Shown here piece by piece: positions 54,329 through 63,420 of a DNA stretch of 64,000 bases. Each line of letters starts with the position of its first letter. The stretch's first letter is position 1. Origin of the DNA: Bacteroidota bacterium (lineage in GTDB: Bacteria; Bacteroidota; Bacteroidia; Chitinophagales; Chitinophagaceae). The notes under the pieces are model-generated. The model saw only the letters and a program-made list of their open reading frames with translations, was not told the origin of the DNA and did not search any database. The position numbers and the translations under genes are program-made. Location of the stretch: positions 1-64,000 of the forward strand of contig JAFDZS010000012.1 of assembly GCA_018266775.1 (NCBI GenBank), in the 5' to 3' direction.

Positions 54329-55930
54329 ATGAAAAGCATCTTCCTGTACCTGTTCGTTGTACTGTTTTTATTCTCGTGTACTAATCCCAATCCAGCTTCA
54401 TCTTTAATTAACACCGATCAGCTTACTGCACAAAGTTTTGCTATCAACATCAACAGGGATACGGTATTAAAAACTTCCGGCGGCGCTTTCCTGGATATTC
54501 CCAAAGGTTCCATCACTTCAACAGATTCATTGGTACAACTGGACATTAAAGAAGCGTATGATGCGGCTGCCATCATCAAAGCGGGGCTTATCACCCAAAG
54601 CAACGGCGAACCATTACGCAGTGGCGGCATGTTGTATTTTAATGCAAGGGCCGGGCAAAAAATTACCATCACTAAACCCATACGTGTTGCAGTGCCCACA
54701 AAATTCATCGATAAAAACATGCAGCTGTATAAAGGGGAAGAAAAAGACGGACGTATTAACTGGATACAACCGAAAACATTAAAAGAAAATCCGGTGGTAC
54801 AACAAATAGATGCAGGAGAAATACTTTTTAAAGACAATTGCCGCAGTTGCCACAAAATTGACATGGATTTTGTTGGTCCAATGCTGGCAAACGTCATTAA
54901 GAGAAAAGGAAAAACATGGACTTATAATTTCTCCAGGAGCCATGGTGTATACGCCACCACCGATAGTGCTAAACCCACTCCATTGGTCAGCGAAAGCGAT
55001 AATACAAATTTGATCCGCACTGCCCCAACAGTTGCGGCTGACATCAATTCAAATATGGATGCTTATTGGGACGCAATTTATACTAACTGCCTGGAGCATC
55101 AATTTATGAGCAGGGGTGCTCCATTTTTACTACCGAACACGTCACTGGAATTATTATACCGGTATGTACAAAATGAAACTGAACGCCTGCATGTGCCGCT
55201 TCTGAATAAAGCTTCAGTAACCAGCTGTTTGGACAGCATGATCGTTTACCTGAAAAAAGCAGAAAAACTTTATTCAATAAGGAATCAATTGGTTAAGAAT
55301 ACTGTGCCGCAAAATATTGAAAACTTTGCTCCCCCGGCAGATTACCAGCCCACTGGTCAACCTCCCGTTTATCCAGAAAACGGTGTAAGCCCTGAAGACC
55401 ATCAATCTTTATACTACCAGTTCACCATTGATGTTACCGGTTGGTATAATATTGATGCATTACTGAACAGTTTTGATGGTAAAACAGCAACCGAACTGCG
55501 GGTACGGCTTATTGGCGCATACCACACCAAAGTAAGTGTGCACCTTGAAGTACCACAGATCAATACTTTTTTAGAAGGTGGAAAATTAACCGGCAGCGAT
55601 GATGTGTATGGCTTTTATACCAAAGATGGAAGAATTCCGCTGCCGCTGAATGCCAAAGCATACATTGTGGCCATGGGTGAAGCGGATGGCAACATACTGT
55701 TTGCCAAAAAAGAATTCACCGTCAGTAAAAATCAATCGTTCGATATTAATCCTGAAGTGGTAACAAAAGAACAATTCACAGCAGCCATCAGCACCATCAG
55801 TACCAGTAACATTAACATTGAGATTAAAGAAACAGAAACGGGCAGGGATCTGAAAAAAGTGGATGAACAAATTAAAGCACTCGACTCATTAAAACCCAAA
55901 AGATGCGATTGTGGCGAAGCGAAAAAATAA
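54329..55930 (+). CDS. Lipoprotein with c-type cytochrome heme motif
   Basis: This 533-aa protein has a lipoprotein signal (LFSC, Cys17). Residues about 35-140 look like a beta-sandwich module of the ZU5-like kind (GGAFLDIPKGSI, SGGMLYFNARAGQ). A single heme-binding motif CRSCH is at 171-175, within a cytochrome c domain extending to about 290. The remaining 240 residues are unassigned, and the end contains KRCDCGEAKK. It is probably an outer-membrane-anchored electron-transfer or sensing lipoprotein. I do not recognise the full architecture. Confidence 0.75.
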   Translation: MKSIFLYLFVVLFLFSCTNPNPASSLINTDQLTAQSFAININRDTVLKTSGGAFLDIPKGSITSTDSLVQLDIKEAYDAAAIIKAGLITQSNGEPLRSGGMLYFNARAGQKITITKPIRVAVPTKFIDKNMQLYKGEEKDGRINWIQPKTLKENPVVQQIDAGEILFKDNCRSCHKIDMDFVGPMLANVIKRKGKTWTYNFSRSHGVYATTDSAKPTPLVSESDNTNLIRTAPTVAADINSNMDAYWDAIYTNCLEHQFMSRGAPFLLPNTSLELLYRYVQNETERLHVPLLNKASVTSCLDSMIVYLKKAEKLYSIRNQLVKNTVPQNIENFAPPADYQPTGQPPVYPENGVSPEDHQSLYYQFTIDVTGWYNIDALLNSFDGKTATELRVRLIGAYHTKVSVHLEVPQINTFLEGGKLTGSDDVYGFYTKDGRIPLPLNAKAYIVAMGEADGNILFAKKEFTVSKNQSFDINPEVVTKEQFTAAISTISTSNINIEIKETETGRDLKKVDEQIKALDSLKPKRCDCGEAKK

Positions 55931-56084
55931 AGTCCGCATAACAGCCGCCCATTCGCCACTACCATTAAACAATATTTTAATTTCTCCCGATTATTAATTA
56001 TATTTAAGTACCGTCTCGTTTCATCATTATCTGCCCTTATCGAAAGAGCTGTTTTTCGAACTATTGACCACATTTTTATTACAA

Positions 56085-56113
56085 TTGGCAGACGCTAAAA
56101 CCTGCTAATTTTG
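56085..56113 (+). promoter_or_regulatory. Bacteroidota-type promoter before the CHASE kinase
   Basis: TTG (56085-56087), 18 bp, then TAATTTTG (56106-56113) matches TTG / TAnnTTTG well. The predicted start is near 56120, leaving a leader of about 125 nt. The rest of the 315-bp gap (55931-56245) shows no gene. Confidence 0.6.
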
Positions 56114-56245
56114 CACGGTATTAAACGTTAAACCTTATCCGGCATTGTTGACTTTCATTCAAACAGCCGGTAAAAATAATATTGGTATCCGCTGTTGTAC
56201 TGCTTTGCTCCTTGTGATAAAGCAGTGGTGGAATCATTATGTTGT

Positions 56246-59200
56246 ATGATCAACCGGTTCCTTTCATACTGGATCAGAAGGCCTGTCCTCAGTGGCATTG
56301 TTGTATGCGCTACAGCATTGCTCACCACTCAATTACTTTCTTACCAGCGCTATCTTTTAATGAAAGAAGCCCGGCAGAAAGAGATCAGCAAGCAGGCCAG
56401 CTGGACCAAAGAACGGCTGCAAACCATTATCAGCTACAGTTTTTCTTCCACACAAACGTTGGCTCTTTTTGTTGAACGTTATGGCGAGCCGCAGGATTTT
56501 GACAGTGTGGCCAAACAATTATTAAGCGCTAATAAATATATTGATGCCGTTGAACTGGTAAAAGGTGGTGTGATCACACACATTTATCCCATGCAGGGTA
56601 ATGAACCTGCACTGGGTCATAACATCCTGCTCGACTCTGCAAGACGCAGCGGCGCCATTGTTGCCATGCAGAAAAAGGATTTCTTTATTTCCGGGCCAAT
56701 CAACCTGGTGCAGGGCGGTGTGGGTTTCATCAGCCGCATTCCCATTTTTAAAGACGATCAGTTCTGGGGTTTTTCCGCAGTGCTTATAAAACTATCTACG
56801 CTCATGCATGCTGCAAGTATTGATACAGCTGGCGGTAATAATTTTTCGTACCAGCTGGCGAAAATCAATACACATACCCGGCAGGAAGAGTATTTTTTTC
56901 CCGGTAAAAATACATTCAGTAAAGAATATTCCGTTCCGGTAGAACTGCCCAATGGTGAATGGAAACTGTATGTGTATTCGGATAAAACTTTTAATTACTC
57001 CTCTGTACTTTTCATTGGCTTACTGGGTTTGGCATTATCTGTAATGGCCGGCCTCTTTGCCTGGTTCACGGCCAGTCAGCCTTCACGTCTGAAACAATTG
57101 GTGGAAGAAAAGACAACATTACTGCAGCAGAGTGAAAAAAATTACCGGCTCACTTTAAACCGCATTACTGATGCGTTTGTAGCACTGGATATTAACTGGT
57201 GTTATACGTACATGAATGCAAAAGCCGGCGAATTGATGGACCGCGATCCGCAACAGGTTATCGGCAAAAATATTTGGGAAGATTTTAAGCACGCTGCAGA
57301 TCCAAAATTTTATGCTGCCTGCCTGCAGGCCATGGAACAGCAGCAATATATGTATGTTGAAACCCGCTATGAAAAAAGGGGCAGATGGGTGGAAAATCAT
57401 TTGTACCCTTCTCCTGAAGGGTTATCCTTTTTCAGCAGGGATATTACCGGCAGGAAAAAAGCGGAAGATGCTTTGCGGCATTCTAATGAAAGGTTCGAAC
57501 TCATCAGCCGTGCCACCAACGATGCTTTGTGGGAATGGAATATGGAAACCGGGGAACTGTGGGGCAATGACACCCATCAGCAATTATTTGGCTTAACAAA
57601 AAATGATCCCGTACCAGCTGAAAGCGAATGGGTGGAAAGAATGCACCCGGAAGACAGGGCAGCTGTGGTGGCACAGCAGGAACAAAGCCTGGCATCAGGA
57701 GAAAATGTTTTTATTACAGAATACCGTTTACGATTACACGACAATACATATCACTACATTTACGACCGTTGTTATATAGTTCGTGATGAAAAGGGAAAGC
57801 CACTGCGCATGCTGGGCAGTATGATGGATATTTCTGAACAAAAAAATGCCGAGAAAGCCCTTCGGGAAAGGGAAGAACACCTGCGCACCATACTGGAAAA
57901 TGAACCGGAATGCATCAAGCAACTTGGCCCCAATGGCGAAGTATACGACATCAATCCCGCCGGTTTAACTATAGTGGAAGCGGATAATATTGACGTCCTT
58001 AAAAACAAATCGCTGGTGGGCATATTATTACCCGAATATGTTGCCCCCTGGAAGGAACTGGCCAGGAGGGTGTTTGAAGATGGTGAACCCGGTACATTTG
58101 AGTATGAAATTATGGGGCTTAAAGGCACGCACCGTTATATGGAAATGCATGCCGTACCATTGAAAAATGCGGAAGGAAAAATTGTTTCCCTGCTCGGTGT
58201 GTCAAGGGATGTTACACAACGTAAAAAAGCAGAAGAGCAGATCAGGAAAGAAAAAGATTTATCCGATTCTATCATCAACAGCCTGCCCGGAATTTTTTAC
58301 CTGTTTGATGCTGACCGCAAACTGTTACGCTGGAACAGGAATTTTGAAATTGTTTCTGAATATTCCGCCGAAGAAATAACAAAAGTTAAACCGATTGATT
58401 TTTATGAAGGAGAAGGCAGAAAACTGGTGCAGGAAAATTTTTCCAGAGTGATGCTGGATGGACAATCGGAATTTGAATCGGATTTTGTAACCAGAACAGG
58501 CAAAAAAATACCCTACCTTTTTACAGGCATCAGGGTGGAATATGAAGGAGCGCCATGCCTGCTGGGCACGGGCATTGATATAACACAACGCAAACGTGCA
58601 GCGCTGGAAGTGGAGCTGATGAATGAACAATTGCGGCAATTAACGCGGCACCTGCAAAACATCCGTGAAGAAGAACGCAAAAGAATTGCAAGGGAAATTC
58701 ATGATGATCTTGGGCAGCAATTAACAGCTATGAAAATGGGTGTGGTGTGGATTAACAAGCAAATGCCAACAGATAATACCGCTGTAAAATCGCGGCTGGA
58801 TAGTATTACTGCCATGCTGGATGCCAGCCATGTTTCGGTAAGAAAAATCCTTAATGAACTGCGTACCGATATTCTTGACAATTATGGATTGACAGAAGCA
58901 TTGGAATGGCAGGGTAAACAATTTACCGACACAACAGATATTCCACTGTCACTGCATTACAGCGGCGATGTATTAAATGTGAGTGATGCGGTGGCCACCT
59001 GCATCTTCAGGATTTTCCAGGAAGCACTGAATAATATTTCGAAATATGCTGCAGCCAGAAATGCAGTGTGTACTGTTCAATACGATGAAGATCAAATCAC
59101 TTTTACAGTTAAAGATGATGGCGTTGGTTTTGATGTGGAATTACTGAAACAAAAAAAATCATTTGGCATTTTGGGTATGAAGGAAAGGGTGGCTGCTTTA

Positions 59201-59272
59201 AATGGACAGTTCAGCCTGGTAACCAGCCCCGGCAATGGCACTTCAATCACTGTTCATATCCCGCTTCAGTAA
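56246..59272 (+). CDS. CHASE/multi-PAS sensor histidine kinase, NarX-type
   Basis: This 1008-aa membrane kinase starts at ATG 56246; a TTG-started frame adds 17 residues. After TM1 there is an extracytoplasmic CHASE domain (ISGPINLVQGGVGFISRIPIF), then TM2. Four PAS-type domains follow, from about residue 295 to 790 (for example FELISRATNDALWEWNME). The HisKA_3 dimer helix has the phospho-acceptor in REIHDDLGQQ. HATPase follows (VKDDGVGFD, FGILGMKERVAAL). The partner should be a NarL-type regulator, which is not in the window. Confidence 0.92.
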   Translation: MINRFLSYWIRRPVLSGIVVCATALLTTQLLSYQRYLLMKEARQKEISKQASWTKERLQTIISYSFSSTQTLALFVERYGEPQDFDSVAKQLLSANKYIDAVELVKGGVITHIYPMQGNEPALGHNILLDSARRSGAIVAMQKKDFFISGPINLVQGGVGFISRIPIFKDDQFWGFSAVLIKLSTLMHAASIDTAGGNNFSYQLAKINTHTRQEEYFFPGKNTFSKEYSVPVELPNGEWKLYVYSDKTFNYSSVLFIGLLGLALSVMAGLFAWFTASQPSRLKQLVEEKTTLLQQSEKNYRLTLNRITDAFVALDINWCYTYMNAKAGELMDRDPQQVIGKNIWEDFKHAADPKFYAACLQAMEQQQYMYVETRYEKRGRWVENHLYPSPEGLSFFSRDITGRKKAEDALRHSNERFELISRATNDALWEWNMETGELWGNDTHQQLFGLTKNDPVPAESEWVERMHPEDRAAVVAQQEQSLASGENVFITEYRLRLHDNTYHYIYDRCYIVRDEKGKPLRMLGSMMDISEQKNAEKALREREEHLRTILENEPECIKQLGPNGEVYDINPAGLTIVEADNIDVLKNKSLVGILLPEYVAPWKELARRVFEDGEPGTFEYEIMGLKGTHRYMEMHAVPLKNAEGKIVSLLGVSRDVTQRKKAEEQIRKEKDLSDSIINSLPGIFYLFDADRKLLRWNRNFEIVSEYSAEEITKVKPIDFYEGEGRKLVQENFSRVMLDGQSEFESDFVTRTGKKIPYLFTGIRVEYEGAPCLLGTGIDITQRKRAALEVELMNEQLRQLTRHLQNIREEERKRIAREIHDDLGQQLTAMKMGVVWINKQMPTDNTAVKSRLDSITAMLDASHVSVRKILNELRTDILDNYGLTEALEWQGKQFTDTTDIPLSLHYSGDVLNVSDAVATCIFRIFQEALNNISKYAAARNAVCTVQYDEDQITFTVKDDGVGFDVELLKQKKSFGILGMKERVAALNGQFSLVTSPGNGTSITVHIPLQ

Positions 59273-59331
59273 TAAATTAAATAAGGCGGAAATGAATACT
59301 TGTTTTAATATTGAGTTTCTAAAAAAATACT

Positions 59332-60210
59332 ATGCTGAAAGTACCCGCACTTTTCTTTTTCCTGTTGTTATTTACAACAGCCTTCAGTCAAAACACCATT
59401 CTCTGGAAGATTACTAATACAAACACGGAACATACTTCTTACCTGTTAGGCACCAATCATTTGTTTGGAGAAAGTTTTGTGGATTCATTTCCGGTTATCC
59501 GGGAAAAAATCCAGGCTTCGGATATGGTAATCACAGAAACTGCGATGAACAGGAAAAATATTGATTCGATTTATAAAGACAAACCGGAATCTGACTCTGC
59601 ATATATGGTACTCTCGCAGGATGATGCCACACTGATGAATGATATCTTTAAAAAAAATGTATCCTACATAAAAAGATTAACACCGGGTGAATTGTACCTG
59701 AAACTTCAGATCGCCTGCATATACAGTATCTGTTCAGTCATTAATAAAAACAATCAATACAAAATGGATGAGTATATACAGTTGCTGGGAAAGAAAAATA
59801 ATAAACAACTGTATTATTTTGAAACCGATACTTTTCAGCTGCACCTGCTGGATACAGGAACCAACTATTATACCTGGAGTTTTTTTAAAAGAAATGCGCC
59901 CATTGTACTGAACTGGTTCCGGCATCCGAATAACTTATTATGCTGGCAGATCAATCAATACGCTTCGCTGAAGATGGAGTACAAATTTAATTCGGCCTGC
60001 AATTTTATTGAGAGCAAAGCCATCAGCAACGATGCGTTTATAAAAGAACGTAATGAAAACTGGTTAAGACAATTACCATCGCTGTTACAGCAAAATAATT
60101 GTTTTATAGCAGTGGGGTTTGGTCACCTGTGCAATCAATGCGGGCTGGTGAAGCAATTACAGCAAATGGGTTATACAGTAGACCCTGTTGAAATGAAAGC
60201 GGCAAAGTGA
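59332..60210 (+). CDS. TraB/GumN family protein
   Basis: This 292-aa secreted protein has a signal peptide (residues 1-19, cleavage near AFSQ). The family motifs are present: SYLLGTNHLFGESFVD near residue 38, and a C-terminal FIAVGFGHLCNQCGLVKQL in place of the usual VGxGHLxG. TraB/GumN proteins are thought to be metalloprotease-like (Tiki fold). No partner gene is adjacent. It converges with galK with no bases between the stops. Confidence 0.85.
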   Translation: MLKVPALFFFLLLFTTAFSQNTILWKITNTNTEHTSYLLGTNHLFGESFVDSFPVIREKIQASDMVITETAMNRKNIDSIYKDKPESDSAYMVLSQDDATLMNDIFKKNVSYIKRLTPGELYLKLQIACIYSICSVINKNNQYKMDEYIQLLGKKNNKQLYYFETDTFQLHLLDTGTNYYTWSFFKRNAPIVLNWFRHPNNLLCWQINQYASLKMEYKFNSACNFIESKAISNDAFIKERNENWLRQLPSLLQQNNCFIAVGFGHLCNQCGLVKQLQQMGYTVDPVEMKAAK

Positions 60211-61365
60211 TTAATTAATGCAGCAGGTACCATCGCTCAGTTCCATTACATAAGCTTCGGGCGAAAATTTAAATTGTTGCAGGTAGGCTGCGCTCACAGT
60301 GGTTACAAAATCATCAACCGCTTCGTCTTTAACGATATTGATAGTGCAGCCACCAAAACCGCCTCCCATCAATCTTGCCCCAACAACATTTTTATTATGG
60401 GCAGCCTGCTCCACTAAAAAATCAAGTTCTTTACAGCTAACATGGTATAATGTACTTAAGCCATTATGTGTGGCAAACATCAACTGGCCAAATCCTGCAA
60501 GATCATTTTGCTGCAGCAATGCACCAGCCTTACGTGTACGCCCAATTTCCTCCACTACATATTTGCAGCACTGATATACTTCTTCAGTCATCTTGTCTTT
60601 ATGCAGGGTTACATCATCTGCGCTGCTGATTTCCCTGAAGGAATTGATATGCAGCGCTTCCTTTAATACCGCTAAACCGGCCTCACAATTTTTACGGCGC
60701 ACATTATATTCACCGTTGGTTAATGAATGATGCACTTTACTGTTCAGTAAAACAATTTTATACCCCTCTAATGGTAATGGAAAATATTCATGTGTAATAT
60801 TTTTGCAATCCAGTAAAATTACATGACCCTGTTTTCCGTTAAGGTTGGCATACATATCCATGATGCCGCATTGTACACCAGGAAAATTATGTTCTGCACG
60901 CTGGCACAATAAAGCCAGTTCCACCCGGGTCATACCAAAACCAAACAAATCATTGATGGCAAAGGCCAGCCCGCCTTCTACGGCTGCGGAAGAACTCATG
61001 CCGGAGCCACGCGGAATATCGCCGCCAAATACGCAATCAAAACCTTTTACCGTTTTGTTCAGTAACAAAAACTCATTCACCACACTCAGTACATAATTTT
61101 TCCAGCCAAGGTTTTTTGTAACAGCAGTTACTGCTACAGTATAAATTTCATTGAAATCTGCCGCATAAAAATTAATGGTACTGTTATTATTTGGTGCCAC
61201 TGCATAATAAATACCTTTATTGATAGCGGCGGGCATTACAAAGCCATCGTTATAATCAATGTGCTCACCAATTAAATTGATACGCCCCGGGGAATAGTAA
61301 ACACGTGGTGCTGATGAAAATTTACCGGTAAAAATATTCAGTACGTTAGTGGCAATGGCGTTCAT
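60211..61365 (-). CDS. galK: Galactokinase
   Basis: This 384-aa GHMP kinase phosphorylates galactose at C1. It has the galactokinase signature SPGRINLIGEHIDYNDGFVMP, the ATP loop PRGSGMSSSAA and the C-terminal GGGFGGCTIN. ATG 61365 is chosen; the longer frame overlaps galM. It starts 4 bp after galM, so the two are co-transcribed. It may feed UDP-galactose and, through glf, galactofuranose. Confidence 0.96.
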   Translation of the reverse strand: MNAIATNVLNIFTGKFSSAPRVYYSPGRINLIGEHIDYNDGFVMPAAINKGIYYAVAPNNNSTINFYAADFNEIYTVAVTAVTKNLGWKNYVLSVVNEFLLLNKTVKGFDCVFGGDIPRGSGMSSSAAVEGGLAFAINDLFGFGMTRVELALLCQRAEHNFPGVQCGIMDMYANLNGKQGHVILLDCKNITHEYFPLPLEGYKIVLLNSKVHHSLTNGEYNVRRKNCEAGLAVLKEALHINSFREISSADDVTLHKDKMTEEVYQCCKYVVEEIGRTRKAGALLQQNDLAGFGQLMFATHNGLSTLYHVSCKELDFLVEQAAHNKNVVGARLMGGGFGGCTINIVKDEAVDDFVTTVSAAYLQQFKFSPEAYVMELSDGTCCIN

Positions 61366-61369
61366 TTCT

Positions 61370-62326
61370 TTACAGTAATGAGGTGATGGTATAAGTAGTG
61401 GTATAGGTGGCGGTTTCCCCGGGAGATAATACCCGCAATCCCACACCATTGTTAAATGCATCCGGTATGGCACTCAGGTTTTCAATGGCAATGCTGGTGC
61501 GGTGCGGCGGTGTATAAATTTGCAGGTATGGGTAGCTGTTACCCGACCTGATCTCCAGTTGCAGCTGTTGCTGTGGGTCACGCAGTACACACAAAGGCTG
61601 GCATTCTGCAAAATTCAATGTAAAGCAGTTGTCAAATTCCGTTTCGCCCAATGGCCTTAATGCAGCAAAGGTTTGATAAGGTTGCGTATTACCTGTTGGA
61701 ATTAATGCCGCATCAAAATCAACAATATTTTTACTTTGAAACTCCAGCTGTAAATCATTAATGCTGCCACCAAAAGTAAAGTAAGGATGCCAGCCATCGT
61801 GCATGGGGATAAGTCCTTTATCGTTATTGGTTATTTCAGTGGTCAGGGTTAAATTATTTCCTGCTTTCAATGTATACATTACAGTACAGGTATATTCAAA
61901 AGGATACCCTTTATCAGTGGCTTTATATTCATGCTGCAAGGTTATCGTTGCGCTGTATTCATCTGCCTGGCTGTTCACCACGGTAAAGGGTACATTATAC
62001 AGCAGCCCATGTAAAGCACTGCCGTTGAGGATAAATTTTTCAATGGTGAAACTTTTATCGCCAAAATTATATTGGGCATCTTTTATGCGGCAGGCAAAAG
62101 GTGATAATTTGCAACTTCTGAACCCTTTGCTTTCAGCATGTGCAGCAAAATCTTCCGCATTGTCATAGCCATGTATTACGTTGATGGTGCGGCCATCATG
62201 TTCAACATTAAATGCGTTGAGGATAGCGCCGCAGGAAGGCACGATCATGGCAGACGTATCAGTTGCAGTATCTCTTAATACCACCTGGTCAAAATCGTTG
62301 CCCTTTACAAATTGTACTTCAAACAT
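61370..62326 (-). CDS. galM: Galactose mutarotase (aldose 1-epimerase)
   Basis: This 318-aa protein belongs to the aldose 1-epimerase family. It has HGLLYNVPFTV (active-site His) near residue 105 and IPMHDGWHPYFTFGG near residue 178 (second His). DNCFTLN and a C-terminal catalytic acid region follow. It interconverts alpha and beta galactose for galK, the next gene. Its ATG begins only 3 nt after the 3' end of tRNA-Arg, so no ordinary leader is available. Confidence 0.9.
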   Translation of the reverse strand: MFEVQFVKGNDFDQVVLRDTATDTSAMIVPSCGAILNAFNVEHDGRTINVIHGYDNAEDFAAHAESKGFRSCKLSPFACRIKDAQYNFGDKSFTIEKFILNGSALHGLLYNVPFTVVNSQADEYSATITLQHEYKATDKGYPFEYTCTVMYTLKAGNNLTLTTEITNNDKGLIPMHDGWHPYFTFGGSINDLQLEFQSKNIVDFDAALIPTGNTQPYQTFAALRPLGETEFDNCFTLNFAECQPLCVLRDPQQQLQLEIRSGNSYPYLQIYTPPHRTSIAIENLSAIPDAFNNGVGLRVLSPGETATYTTTYTITSLL

Positions 62327-62329
62327 GTG

Positions 62330-62401
62330 TGGCCTCGCCAGGAATCGAACCTGGATCTGGAGCTTCGGAAACTCTTATACTATCCATTGTACTACAAGGC
62401 C
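62330..62401 (-). tRNA. tRNA-Arg (anticodon CCG)
   Basis: The cloverleaf folds on the minus strand. The acceptor stem is GGCCTTG/CGAGGCC with one G-T pair. The D arm is GTAC...GTAT. The anticodon loop is TTCCGAA (anticodon CCG), in a stem with an A-C mismatch at 27-43. The variable loop is AGAT, and the T arm is CCAGG-TTCGATT-CCTGG. Discriminator A, as expected for tRNA-Arg; CCA is not encoded. It is 72 nt long. Confidence 0.95.
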
Positions 62402-62404
62402 TGT

Positions 62405-62521
62405 TCGGTTTACGGGTTAACTGGTAAACTGGTAAACTGGTTAATTAGTATGGGATGCGAAAACTATAAAACTTTTTGAATTTAATGCTCCACACCAATT
62501 AACTAATTAACTATTTAACTA
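62405..62521. repeat. Quasi-palindromic AACTGGTA / TTAACTAA array
   Basis: The left part has tandem AACTGGTA units (62419-62442); the right part (about 62497-62521) has TTAACTA units in inverted sense. It lies between the MarC gene stop and the tRNA gene. It is the same style as the arrays at 9058, 45538 and 52920 but with a different unit. It could terminate marC transcription. Confidence 0.65.
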
Positions 62522-62529
62522 ATCACCTC

Positions 62530-63123
62530 TCACTTTTCAAACTGTACAATATTACTACCAAATATCTTTACAGCAATAGCGAGTAATATCACGCCAAAAA
62601 ATTTTCTTACCACTGCCATTCCATTGGGGCCTAATACATGTTCAATCCATTTTAATGCTTTCAGCACCACATAAATAACCACGCAATTGATGAGTATGCC
62701 AATGAGAATATTAATATCATCATAATTGGCTTTTAAACTCATTACTGTAGTTAAAGTGCCGCTGCCGGCAATTAATGGAAATGCAATAGGCACCACGCTG
62801 CTGCTTTTGGCGTTGCTGCTGTCGGGTTTAAAAAATTCCATACCCAAAACCATTTCAAGCCCCAGGATGAAGATCACGATACTGCCCGCCACAGCAAAAC
62901 TCTTTACATCTAACCCTAATATTTGTAAGAACTGGTTGCCCACAAACAGGAAGAGGATCATTAATCCCCCACTTACCAATGTGGCCTGTGTGGATTTAAT
63001 ATGCCCGCCCATCTTGGCCCTTAACGCAGCCAAAACGGGTATTGAACCTACCACGTCAATTACGGCAAACAAGGTGAACGTAACCGAGAGTAATTGTCTA
63101 AAATTAAACTGGCTTAAATCCAT
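62530..63123 (-). CDS. MarC family (UPF0056) membrane protein
   Basis: This 197-aa integral membrane protein has six hydrophobic helices and the family's opening VTFTLFAVIDVVGSIPVLAAL. IPIAFPLIAGSGTLTTVMSL is near residue 110, the MarC hallmark. ATG 63123 is chosen, which sits after a -7 promoter element; the frame is open 17 codons further. Function of the family is uncertain; it is not a proven drug pump. Confidence 0.9.
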   Translation of the reverse strand: MDLSQFNFRQLLSVTFTLFAVIDVVGSIPVLAALRAKMGGHIKSTQATLVSGGLMILFLFVGNQFLQILGLDVKSFAVAGSIVIFILGLEMVLGMEFFKPDSSNAKSSSVVPIAFPLIAGSGTLTTVMSLKANYDDINILIGILINCVVIYVVLKALKWIEHVLGPNGMAVVRKFFGVILLAIAVKIFGSNIVQFEK

Positions 63124-63139
63124 AGCCCGAAAATTTGTG

Positions 63140-63147
63140 CAAAGATA
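63140..63147 (-). promoter_or_regulatory. -7 element before the MarC gene
   Basis: The minus strand reads TATCTTTG (TAnnTTTG), 16 bp before ATG 63123, giving a leader of about 11 nt. It overlaps the longer frame of the gene, supporting the shorter start. Confidence 0.45.
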
Positions 63148-63187
63148 TAGTTTGGGCAGCAGTACAGGAAACATTTATCTGCCTGCA

Positions 63188-63418
63188 TTACCGGTGCTTT
63201 TTTGCCCGGAAGATGAACTGGTTTTTGAAGTGTATATAATCATTTTTCATTTGCAGCAAACAGGTACGGCAAAGGCAGTCATTGTATAATGTTTCTACAT
63301 AAGCCCGTTCTTCAACAGTAAGCTGTACGCCGTAACATTGGCATTGGGTAATATTGCCCGCCCTGCATTCAAAAGTTTTGCTGCAGCGCGGGCAATAAGT
63401 TGTTTCATGGTTACTCAT
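63188..63418 (-). CDS. Cysteine-rich CWC family protein
   Basis: This 76-aa protein has CPRCSKTFEC and CQCYGVQLT, then CLCRTCL, a set of cysteine pairs matching the CWC family. Zinc binding is likely. The role is unknown. It starts 2 bp after the stop of the TonB-dependent receptor gene, so it belongs to that transcription unit. Confidence 0.88.
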   Translation of the reverse strand: MSNHETTYCPRCSKTFECRAGNITQCQCYGVQLTVEERAYVETLYNDCLCRTCLLQMKNDYIHFKNQFIFRAKKHR

Positions 63419-63420
63419 AC

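Noticed and set aside
60211..61473. Longer galK start at 61473
   Set aside because: The extra 36 residues overlap galM in another frame and match nothing in galactokinases.
62330..62401. tRNA-Arg as an attachment site for an integrated element
   Set aside because: No integrase gene and no second copy of the tRNA 3' end was noticed in the window.
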